A stretch of 39,269 nucleotides of DNA. Source: JBDUDR01 sp040002845. GTDB taxonomy: Bacteria > Actinomycetota > Actinomycetes > Propionibacteriales > Nocardioidaceae. Within the stretch, counting starts at the first letter, position 1; every line of letters starts with the position of its first letter. Of the stretch, positions 32,631 through 39,269 are shown one piece after another. The stretch is taken from assembly GCA_040002845.1 (NCBI GenBank), contig JBDUDR010000012.1, positions 1 to 39,269 of the forward strand, in the 5' to 3' direction. The translations under genes were made by a program, and so were the position numbers. The notes beneath the pieces are model-generated. The model was not told the origin of the DNA, did no database searches, and saw only the letters and a program-made list of their open reading frames with translations.

Positions 32631-34736
32631 TCAGGTTGCTGGCAGGGCGCGCAGGACCGCGGCACTGCGCGCTTGCAGGGAGAATGACGTCTGTGGCTGC
32701 ACCACTCCGGTCAGGCCGTCGTCGCTCGATAGCTCGACGTCATATGCCGGTGCGAACTCCGGACCGGGCAAGGTTATCGATGCCGGAATGTCGCCGGAGT
32801 GCAGCCAGATGAGATAGGACCCGTCCTCGACCGGCTCCCCCCGGGGGCCACGGGCGCGGATCGCGTCACCGGCCAGAAACAGCCCGACGGTGTTCAGGCC
32901 GTGGTCGAACCAGTTCAGTTCGGTCATCTCGTGGCCTGCTGGATGCAGCCAGGTGAGGTCCTTCCGGCCTCCCTCACCGGACGGTTGGCCATTGAAGAAG
33001 TGCCGTTGGCGAAGCACCGGGTGGGTCCGGCGAAGACCGATCAGGTGCTTCGCGAAGTGGTGGAGGTCGCGCCAGTTGTCGTCGCCGGTCCAGTCGACCC
33101 AGGAGATCTCGTTGTCCTGGCAGAACGCGTTGTTGTTACCGCGCTGGGTCCTGCCCCGTTCGTCGCCCGCCAGCAGCATGGGAACCCCCGTGGACAGCAA
33201 CAACGTGGTCAGGAGGTTCTTGATCTGGCGTTTGCGAAGCGCAACCACTCCCTCGTCATCGGTGTCCCCTTCGACTCCGCAGTTCCACGAGCGGTTGTTG
33301 TCGGTGCCGTCCCGGTTGCTCTCCCCGTTCGACTCGTTGTGTTTCGTGTTGTAGCTGACCAGGTCGCGGAGGGTGAAGCCGTCGTGCGCTGTGACGAAGT
33401 TGACCGAGGCCAACGGCAGGCGACCATCGTCCGCGTACAGGTCGCTGGATCCCGTGAGCCGGTTCCCGAGATCGCGGATCCCGCCGGACTGGGTCCGCCA
33501 GAAGTCACGCACAGTGTCACGGAACCTGTCGTTCCACTCACACCACGGAGCCGGGAAGTCACCAACCCGGTAGCCCTCGAAGGTCGCGTCCCAGGGTTCG
33601 GCGATCAGCTTCGTTTTACGCAGCACCGGGTCTTGAGCGACTGCCGACAAGAACGGCGAGTGAAGGTCGACGTCGGCCCCATCTCGAGCCAGCGCAGGCG
33701 CCAGGTCGAAGCGGAACCCGTCGACGTGCATCTCGGTCGCCCAGTAGCGCAGCGAGTCCATCACCAGGGTCAGCATCTGTGGTTGGGAGACGTTCAGCGT
33801 GTTCCCGACACCGGTCACGTCGGCGTAGTTCCCCCTGGCGTCGTGACGGTAGTAGCCACGATCGTCGAGTCCGCGGAACGAGAGCGTCGGACCGCTCGGG
33901 GAGCCCTCGGCCGAGTGGTTGTAGACGACGTCGAGGATCACCTCGAGCCCTCTGGCGTGCAACGCCTTCACGAGCTCCTTGAACTCCGTGACCTGGCCTC
34001 CGACGGTGTCGCTCGATGCGTACCCCGAATGTGGAGCGAAGAAGCCGATGCTGTTGTAGCCCCAGTAGTTGGTTCGGCCTGACTGCAACAGCCCCGGTTC
34101 GCTGAGGAACTGGTGGACGGGCAGCAGCTCGATGCTGGAGACCCCGAGATCGACCAGATAGTCGAGCACCGCTGGATGCGCGAGTCCGGCGAACGTGCCG
34201 CGCTGGTGTTCAGGGACGTCCGGATGCAGTCGGGTGAAGCCTTTGACATGGAGCTCGTAGATGACGGTGTCGCTCCACGCGACCCGCGGATGCCGGTCGC
34301 CTTCCCAGTCGAAGTCTTCGGTCACCACGACCGAGCGCGGGACAAAAGGGGCCGAGTCACGATCGTTCTTGGAGTTGGGGGAGTCGAAGTCGTACCCGAA
34401 CACGGCGGGATTGAAGGCGAACTCCCCGGTGATGGCGCGGGCATATGGGTCCAGCAGCAACTTCGCGGGGTTGAACCGGTGGCCGTGGCCGGGGTCCCAG
34501 GGTCCAGCAGCGCGGTAGCCGTACCGCTGACCGGCGCCGACGCCGGGGAGCCGCCCGTGCCAGACGCCGAGGGCGTGCTCCGTCAGCTCGAGGCTCGTCT
34601 CGCTGCCCTGCTCATCGAACAGGCAGACCGCCAGCCCGGTCGCGTCAGGGCTCCAGACGGCGAAGTCGGTCGCTTCACTGTCGAAGTGCGCTCCGAGCGG
34701 GGTGTGCCGCCCCGGCCACACCGGGATGCTGGTCAT
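32631..34736 (-). CDS. glgX: Glycogen debranching enzyme GlgX
   Basis: A GH13 isoamylase-type enzyme that hydrolyses alpha-1,6 links of phosphorylase-trimmed glucan. It has 701 residues from ATG 34736 (MTSIPVWPGRHTPLGA), with AGGA 7 nt upstream. The frame extends to 35090 but without homology. An N-terminal CBM48 domain (TDFAVWSPDATGLAVCLFDE) is followed by the catalytic motifs VDGFRFDLAPAL (nucleophile), TKLIAEPWDA (acid/base) and FVTAHDGFTLRDL (third Asp). The stretch GNNNAFCQDNEISWVDW is typical of GlgX/TreX. It works with GlgP in glucan breakdown. Confidence 0.95.
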   Translation of the reverse strand: MTSIPVWPGRHTPLGAHFDSEATDFAVWSPDATGLAVCLFDEQGSETSLELTEHALGVWHGRLPGVGAGQRYGYRAAGPWDPGHGHRFNPAKLLLDPYARAITGEFAFNPAVFGYDFDSPNSKNDRDSAPFVPRSVVVTEDFDWEGDRHPRVAWSDTVIYELHVKGFTRLHPDVPEHQRGTFAGLAHPAVLDYLVDLGVSSIELLPVHQFLSEPGLLQSGRTNYWGYNSIGFFAPHSGYASSDTVGGQVTEFKELVKALHARGLEVILDVVYNHSAEGSPSGPTLSFRGLDDRGYYRHDARGNYADVTGVGNTLNVSQPQMLTLVMDSLRYWATEMHVDGFRFDLAPALARDGADVDLHSPFLSAVAQDPVLRKTKLIAEPWDATFEGYRVGDFPAPWCEWNDRFRDTVRDFWRTQSGGIRDLGNRLTGSSDLYADDGRLPLASVNFVTAHDGFTLRDLVSYNTKHNESNGESNRDGTDNNRSWNCGVEGDTDDEGVVALRKRQIKNLLTTLLLSTGVPMLLAGDERGRTQRGNNNAFCQDNEISWVDWTGDDNWRDLHHFAKHLIGLRRTHPVLRQRHFFNGQPSGEGGRKDLTWLHPAGHEMTELNWFDHGLNTVGLFLAGDAIRARGPRGEPVEDGSYLIWLHSGDIPASITLPGPEFAPAYDVELSSDDGLTGVVQPQTSFSLQARSAAVLRALPAT

Positions 34737-34838
34737 TCGCTTATCCTGCCGAGCCGGTCTCCACCGGTCGAGTCCACCCCGGTCGACTAGGCTCACTCCA
34801 CCTCTGGTAGTCCACCAGGAGTCGGTAAGGAGGACGGC

Positions 34839-35618
34839 GTGGGTGAGTTCGTACGGCTTGACGCCGAGGACGGAATCGGGACGATGCGGCTGAACCGGCC
34901 GAAGATGAATGCTCTCAGCGCTGCGGTTCAGGAAGAGATCCGGGCGGCCGCCGGGGAGGCGAGCACGCGCAATGATGTGCGGGCAGTGATCGTGTACGGC
35001 GGCGAGCGGGTCTTTGCAGCCGGCGCGGACATCAAGGAGATGGCCGAGATGTCCTACCCAGACATGGTGAGACGGTCCCGAGAGCTGCAATCGGCCTTTT
35101 CCGCTGTCGCCGAGATCCCCAAGCCCGTGGTCGCGGCGATCACCGGTTACGCCCTCGGTGGCGGCTGTGAGCTGGCGCTGTGTGCCGACGTGCGCATCTG
35201 TGCCGACAACGCGAAGCTGGGCCAGCCAGAGGTGCTGTTAGGCGTGATCCCGGGAGCCGGCGGCACGCAACGCCTCAGTCGGCTGGTCGGACCCGCGAAG
35301 GCCAAGGACATGGTGTTCACAGGACGGTTCGTCGACGCGACAGAAGCACTGACGATGGGTCTGGTGGACCGGGTCGTGCCGGCGGCCGACGTCTACGCGA
35401 CTGCCCGCGACTGGGCGGCTCAGTTCGTCAATGGGCCGTCGCTCGCGCTGCGCGCCGCCAAGGAGGCCATGGACTGGGGGCTCGAGGCAGACCTGCAGAC
35501 GGGCCTCGAGATCGAGCGCCAGCAGTTCGCTGCGTTGTTCGCCACCGAGGACCGAGCCATCGGCATGCAGTCGTTCATCGAGTCTGGTCCGGGTAAGGCA
35601 GCTTTTGTGGGCCGGTGA
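34839..35618 (+). CDS. Enoyl-CoA hydratase (crotonase)
   Basis: A 259-residue crotonase-fold protein. The oxyanion-hole segment is FAAGADIKEM, and the two catalytic glutamates are E111 (GGGCELALCAD) and E131 (GQPEVLLGVIPGAGGTQRLSR), with the 20-residue spacing of classical hydratases, so hydratase activity is expected. GTG 34839 has GGAGGA just upstream. It would convert 3-hydroxybutyryl-CoA to crotonyl-CoA between the dehydrogenase at 811 and ccr. A role in general beta-oxidation is equally possible. Confidence 0.93.
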   Translation: MGEFVRLDAEDGIGTMRLNRPKMNALSAAVQEEIRAAAGEASTRNDVRAVIVYGGERVFAAGADIKEMAEMSYPDMVRRSRELQSAFSAVAEIPKPVVAAITGYALGGGCELALCADVRICADNAKLGQPEVLLGVIPGAGGTQRLSRLVGPAKAKDMVFTGRFVDATEALTMGLVDRVVPAADVYATARDWAAQFVNGPSLALRAAKEAMDWGLEADLQTGLEIERQQFAALFATEDRAIGMQSFIESGPGKAAFVGR

Positions 35619-35624
35619 GGCTGG

Positions 35625-36926
35625 TCACAGGGGGCAGAAGGCGATGCCGTGGTGGTACTCGCCATGGAAGAGGAAGCTGTCCGAGACGACCCACAACCCA
35701 CTCGTCGTGGCCAGGAAGTCCTTGCCTCCCATCTGCGCCGGCTTATCGCCGTTCCAGGGCAACGCGAGCCCGGTGTCGGGGTCGATGGCTCCAACGCCCC
35801 GCCGCCTCGAGGCACCACCACCGTCTTGGCTGCCGATCCCGTTGGGGTTGTCCAGCCACTGGAAATGGCCTTGCACGTAGACCGCGGCTCCGGTGATCGC
35901 AGTCGCCCACACTGAGTCGCCGCCGGTGTAGTTGATCCAGACTGGCCGGTCGGGATGTGTCACGGCCGTGTTGAACCGGGCCGATGCATCGCAGACCATC
36001 TCTCCGATCTGCGACTTGAATTCGGGCACCTGCCCGGTAGCGGTCACCACGAAGTAGCTGCCATCGGGGGAGAAGTCGACTCCGTACAGATAGGCAATCC
36101 TGCGAGGATTGGTCGAGGAGCACCGCTTCTCGAAGGACGCGTAGTACCAGTCCGCGAGGGTTCCTGCGCTCTGACCGAGGTTGACCATGAACATGCGGGA
36201 ACGATCCTGCCCGCTTACCGTCATGAAGTTTCCGGTCGCGACCAGCCTGTCACCGGCGGGCGAGATAGCGAAACTGTAGACCGAGACGCTTCCCCAGCTG
36301 TTCGGCAACTGGCCGGCGATGGTGAGGTTCAGGTAGCCGGTGTCGTGTCCGGTCGCTGGATTCAGCGCTAGTAGCTTCTTCCCCGCGCTGCCTCCCACCA
36401 GCAGGCGACCGTCGACGTAGTCCAGCTCGTTGACGCGTCCGCCGCTGAAAGGTGCGTGGAAGGCCGTGTCGACAGCGCCCGTGCTGGCGTCGAGCTTGAC
36501 CAGGGCCGGGCGCGCCACGCCGTTGACCTGCTTGAAGTCGCCGCCCACGTACAGCGATGATCCGACTACTTCCAAGGCCCAGACCGGGCCATCGACATTG
36601 GGTGCGAACGCGTCGATCGCGCCGGTGCCCGCGTTGAATGAGAACAGGTTGTGTCGCACCTGATCCTGGGTCTGGCCCGAGTTCGTGACGGTGTGGAACG
36701 TGCCACCGATGAATATCGTGTTGCCGCCTTGAACGACGGCATCGGCGTGTGGATGGCTGTCGACCCCGTCAGACACCAAATGAGGTGTGTAGTCCACCGG
36801 ATTGGTGGACACGACATGCGGTTGGACTATCGATGCTGACGCCGGTCCCCCCGAGACGAACTGCGCCGCGACGAGGCAACCCCCGACCAAGACGAAACTC
36901 AAACGCTGCCTGGAACCGCAGATCAT
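35625..36926 (-). CDS. Secreted beta-propeller-like protein, unknown function
   Basis: A 433-residue exported protein. The N-terminus RQRLSFVLVGGCLVAAQFVSGGPASAS is a Sec signal peptide with an A-S-A cleavage site. The mature part has repeated beta blades (e.g. NTIFIGGTFHTVTN, SSLYVGGDFKQVNG, RLLVGGSAGKKLLALNP, GDRLVATGNFMTVSG), resembling delta-60/DUF5122-type propellers. Four cysteines could form disulfides. Start ATG 36926 has GAGGGGG upstream; the longer frame to 37052 is not signal-like. It is convergent with the crotonase gene and divergent from etfB. Ligand unknown. Confidence 0.82.
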   Translation of the reverse strand: MICGSRQRLSFVLVGGCLVAAQFVSGGPASASIVQPHVVSTNPVDYTPHLVSDGVDSHPHADAVVQGGNTIFIGGTFHTVTNSGQTQDQVRHNLFSFNAGTGAIDAFAPNVDGPVWALEVVGSSLYVGGDFKQVNGVARPALVKLDASTGAVDTAFHAPFSGGRVNELDYVDGRLLVGGSAGKKLLALNPATGHDTGYLNLTIAGQLPNSWGSVSVYSFAISPAGDRLVATGNFMTVSGQDRSRMFMVNLGQSAGTLADWYYASFEKRCSSTNPRRIAYLYGVDFSPDGSYFVVTATGQVPEFKSQIGEMVCDASARFNTAVTHPDRPVWINYTGGDSVWATAITGAAVYVQGHFQWLDNPNGIGSQDGGGASRRRGVGAIDPDTGLALPWNGDKPAQMGGKDFLATTSGLWVVSDSFLFHGEYHHGIAFCPL

Positions 36927-37149
36927 CGCCGGGCCCCCTCTGAATGGAATTGTCAGTGCACAGTAGTGACTTGACTGGGTCGGGACTTGGGTTTTGCGGA
37001 AAGTCGCCTCAAACATTCGATTTGCCCTTACCCACCAGGAACATCCGACCACCGCTCAGGTTTCCAGTGGGGTCACGGGAACGTCACAGAGCTCGACGTG
37101 GCAGGCTCGGGATCCACCGGATTGCGACAGCACAGGAGGTGCGCGCGGC
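36927..37149. other. Divergent region between propeller gene and etfB
   Basis: These 223 bp must contain promoters for both genes. AGGAGG lies 10 nt before etfB ATG 37150. I see no clear operator, hairpin or RNA gene. Confidence 0.4.
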
Positions 37150-37929
37150 ATGAACATCGTCGTGTGTGTGAAGTATGTACCCGACGCGACTGCCGACCGC
37201 ACCTTCAACGCCGCCGACAACACGGTCGACCGCACGAGCGTCGACGGACTGCTGTCGGAGCTCGACGAGTACGCCGTTGAGGAGGCGCTCACGATCCGTG
37301 ACGCCGGCGAGGGGGAGGTCACGGTGTTGACAGCTGGTCCCGAACAGGCTGCCGATGCGATCCGCAAGTCGCTTCAGATGGGCGCCGACAGAGGCATCCA
37401 TGTGATCGACGACGCGATCCACGGGTCCGACGCGGTGGCGACCTCGCTGATCTTGGCGAAGGTTCTGGACAGGACCCCCTACGACCTCGTGCTGTGCGGG
37501 ATGTCATCCACCGATGGCTCGATGGGCGTCGTACCCGCGATGCTTGCCGAGCGCCTGGGGTTGCCGCAGCTGACGTTGGCCTCCGAGGTCAGCGTCGACG
37601 GCTCCACCGTGACCGTTCAGAGGGACGGTGACGTCGCCACCCAGACCGTCGAGGCCACCACTCCGCTGGTCCTGTCCGTGACCGACCAGATCAATGAGCC
37701 GCGGTACCCGTCGTTCAAGGGCATCATGGCCGCCAAGAAGAAGCCGGTGGACACCTACGCGCTGGCAGACCTTGGTCTGGCCGACGAGGACGTGGGACTG
37801 TCATCGGCGTGGACGCGGGTCGAGGGCTTGCAGGCTCGACCACCGCGTTCGGCCGGGACGATTGTGAAGGACCAGGGTGACGGTGCCGCCAAGCTGGTCG
37901 AGTTCCTCGCGGCTCAGAAGTTCATCTGA
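37150..37929 (+). CDS. etfB: Electron transfer flavoprotein beta subunit
   Basis: The AMP-binding subunit of the ETF heterodimer, which takes electrons from acyl-CoA dehydrogenases to the respiratory chain. The 259 residues start MNIVVCVKYVPDATADRTF and contain DEYAVEEALTIRD and the family signature region VTDQINEPRYPSFKGIMAAKKKPVDT. The start ATG 37150 follows AGGAGG; the open frame upstream to 36994 has no homology. It lies 42 bp before etfA. Confidence 0.96.
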   Translation: MNIVVCVKYVPDATADRTFNAADNTVDRTSVDGLLSELDEYAVEEALTIRDAGEGEVTVLTAGPEQAADAIRKSLQMGADRGIHVIDDAIHGSDAVATSLILAKVLDRTPYDLVLCGMSSTDGSMGVVPAMLAERLGLPQLTLASEVSVDGSTVTVQRDGDVATQTVEATTPLVLSVTDQINEPRYPSFKGIMAAKKKPVDTYALADLGLADEDVGLSSAWTRVEGLQARPPRSAGTIVKDQGDGAAKLVEFLAAQKFI

Positions 37930-37971
37930 GGGTCCAACGCCGATTCGGCAGCAAGGAGGCGACACGATCAC

Positions 37972-38928
37972 ATGAGCGAGGTCCTGGTGCTGGTCGACCA
38001 TGTGGACGGTGCGGTACGGAAGACCACCGCCGAGCTGCTGACGATCGCACGACGCCTGGGCGAACCCGCCGCCGTGTTCATCGGGCTGGGAATCGACAAC
38101 GCCCGCGAATACTTGGCCTCCAACGGAGCCACCAAGGTCTACGTCGTCGACTCCGCGGACATGACCGACTACCTCGTGGCACCCAGGGCCGAGGCCCTCG
38201 CGCAGCTGATGGACAGGAGCCGGCCGGCTGCCGTGCTCATCCCGTCAAGTCCAGAGGGCAAGGAGATCGCCGGACGTCTCGCGATCAAGACCGGGTCAGG
38301 TCTGCTGACCGATGCGGTCGACGTACAGGCCGGGGAGTCGGGCCTGGTCACGACGCAGTCGGTGTTCGCAGGCAACTACACGGTGCGGGCCGCAGTCACA
38401 ACGGGCACCCCGATCATCACCGTCAAGCCCAACTCTGCGACTCCCGAGCCGGTCGCTGCGGAGGCGGCGGAGGAGACCTTCGAGGTGACGGTTTCCGATG
38501 CCGCCAAGACGGCCCGGATCACCGACCAGCGCCCGCGGCGCAAGACCGGCCGCCCCGAGCTGACCGAAGCGGCCATCGTCGTCTCCGGCGGCCGAGGGAC
38601 CGGAGGAGAGTTCGGTCCGATCGAGGCATTTGCGGACGCGTTAGGTGCCGCCGTCGGTGCGTCCCGCGCCGCCGTCGATTCGGGTTGGTATCCACACGCC
38701 TACCAGGTCGGTCAGACCGGCAAGACCGTGTCTCCCCAGCTGTACGTCGCCAGCGGCATCTCCGGCGCGATCCAGCATCGGGCCGGGATGCAGACGTCGA
38801 AGACGATCGTGGCGGTCAACAAGGACGAGGAGGCACCGATCTTCGAGCTCGTCGACTTCGGTGTGGTGGGCGATCTGCACACCGTCCTGCCGGCCGCGAC
38901 CGAGGAGATCAACAAGCGCAAGGGCTGA
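37972..38928 (+). CDS. etfA: Electron transfer flavoprotein alpha subunit
   Basis: The FAD-binding subunit of ETF, 318 residues. The C-terminal FAD domain shows VVSGGRGTGG, VGQTGKTVSPQLYVASGISGAIQHRAGM and IVAVNKDEEAPIFELVDFGVVGDL, all diagnostic. AAGGAGG lies ahead of the ATG. With EtfB it supports acyl-CoA oxidation such as butyryl- or isobutyryl-CoA breakdown. Its stop is followed 5 nt later by the 65-nt structured element. Confidence 0.96.
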   Translation: MSEVLVLVDHVDGAVRKTTAELLTIARRLGEPAAVFIGLGIDNAREYLASNGATKVYVVDSADMTDYLVAPRAEALAQLMDRSRPAAVLIPSSPEGKEIAGRLAIKTGSGLLTDAVDVQAGESGLVTTQSVFAGNYTVRAAVTTGTPIITVKPNSATPEPVAAEAAEETFEVTVSDAAKTARITDQRPRRKTGRPELTEAAIVVSGGRGTGGEFGPIEAFADALGAAVGASRAAVDSGWYPHAYQVGQTGKTVSPQLYVASGISGAIQHRAGMQTSKTIVAVNKDEEAPIFELVDFGVVGDLHTVLPAATEEINKRKG

Positions 38929-38933
38929 TCCCT

Positions 38934-38998
38934 CCGCCGAGACGCCAGGAATTCGTTGATTTTCGCGGCGTGTCGCGGCTCTTTCGGCGTCTCGGTGG
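38934..38998 (+). terminator. 65-nt structured 3' element after etfA (copy 2)
   Basis: Outer arms CCGCCGAGACGCC (38934-38946) and GGCGTCTCGGTGG (38986-38998) pair over 13 bp with one G-U. The loop holds TTTTCGCGGCGTGTCGCGGC. It is the same length, orientation and core as the element after glgB. Probably a terminator or 3' stabiliser. Confidence 0.6.
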
Positions 38999-39228
38999 CG
39001 TGTTCGCGCGCGGATGCGCGGAACCGCAATGGGATCGGTTCGGGTGCACCACACGATGATGAGCGTGCTTCCGAGAGCCAATCCCCGGTTGGGCATCACA
39101 AAATGCGACGTTCCTGTAGTCCGCCGGCCCGGTCGACTACCGGACCGTGACACTTTGTGGCAGAGGCAGCCCCTGCAGACCCGGCCGGCGGACGCAAGCG
39201 GCGCCGGAGGGCGCGTAGGTTGTCGCGC
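38999..39228. other. Intergenic region after etfA, nothing recognised
   Basis: About 230 bp without a convincing gene. TAGGTT at 39216-39221 lies 7 nt before GTG 39229 and could be a leaderless -10 box for the final gene. Confidence 0.4.
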
Positions 39229-39269
39229 GTGCACGAACAGGAGCAGGCGGATCTCGAGGACCTGGAGTT
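39229..39269 (+). CDS. Start of a truncated gene, unidentified
   Basis: GTG 39229 opens a frame reading VHEQEQADLEDLE to the end of the window. A TAGGTT hexamer 7 nt upstream fits a leaderless promoter. Thirteen residues are too few to identify the family. The call rests on the promoter-like context. Confidence 0.4.
   Translation, partial: MHEQEQADLEDLE

Noticed and set aside
34737..35090. N-terminal extension of GlgX
   Set aside because: No homology before ATG 34736, and it overlaps the crotonase gene antisense.
36994..37149. N-terminal extension of EtfB
   Set aside because: The family starts at MNIVVCVK (37150) with AGGAGG upstream.

Overview
The window is high-GC DNA from an actinobacterium. 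NucS, crotonyl-CoA carboxylase/reductase, a complete GlgE-type glucan set, a DivIVA/FilP-like coiled coil and several apparently leaderless promoters all point that way. Genus cannot be fixed from the sequence. From memory, the order nucS, hydroxyacyl-CoA dehydrogenase, coiled-coil protein, mce, thiolase, meaB, MarR, icmA, thioredoxin-like, glgB/mak/treS/glgE, glgP resembles the Streptomyces chromosome, so most of this is core chromosome rather than an island.

Left part (1-19.1 kb). nucS (mismatch endonuclease) diverges from a double-length 3-hydroxyacyl-CoA dehydrogenase. Next come an alpha/beta hydrolase, an AI-2E-type membrane protein, a polar coiled-coil protein, ccr, mce, an acetyl-CoA acetyltransferase coupled to meaB, a 55-residue membrane protein with a PH-domain protein, a MarR regulator, a second hydrolase, an isobutyryl-CoA mutase large subunit, a cysteine-less thioredoxin/TPR protein, an uncharacterised membrane protein plus lipoprotein pair, a LysE-type exporter and a GNAT-NUDIX fusion. 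Together with the crotonase and EtfBA at the right end, these encode acetyl-CoA to acetoacetyl-, 3-hydroxybutyryl-, crotonyl- and ethylmalonyl-CoA, with a branch between butyryl- and isobutyryl-CoA. Ethylmalonyl-CoA mutase and the small B12 subunit of the isobutyryl-CoA mutase are not in the window.

Middle (19.2-34.8 kb) is alpha-glucan and trehalose metabolism. glgE, treS, mak and glgB overlap or nearly touch on the minus strand: trehalose to maltose (TreS), to maltose-1-phosphate (Mak), to linear glucan (GlgE), to branched glucan (GlgB). Breakdown enzymes are glgP (plus strand, with a well-formed leaderless promoter) and glgX (minus). A sulfonate/taurine/nitrate-type ABC importer (binding protein, ATPase, permease) lies between glgE and glgP.

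Right end (34.8-39.3 kb). Enoyl-CoA hydratase, a secreted beta-propeller-like protein, etfB, etfA and the first codons of a cut-off gene.

No prophage, transposase, CRISPR array, rRNA or tRNA was recognised. The most unusual non-coding signals are two unrelated repeat families, each starting within about 10 nt after a stop codon and in the same orientation as the upstream gene. One is a 65-nt hairpin-forming element after glgB and after etfA. The other is a repeat with a roughly 21-bp period after nucS and after glgX.
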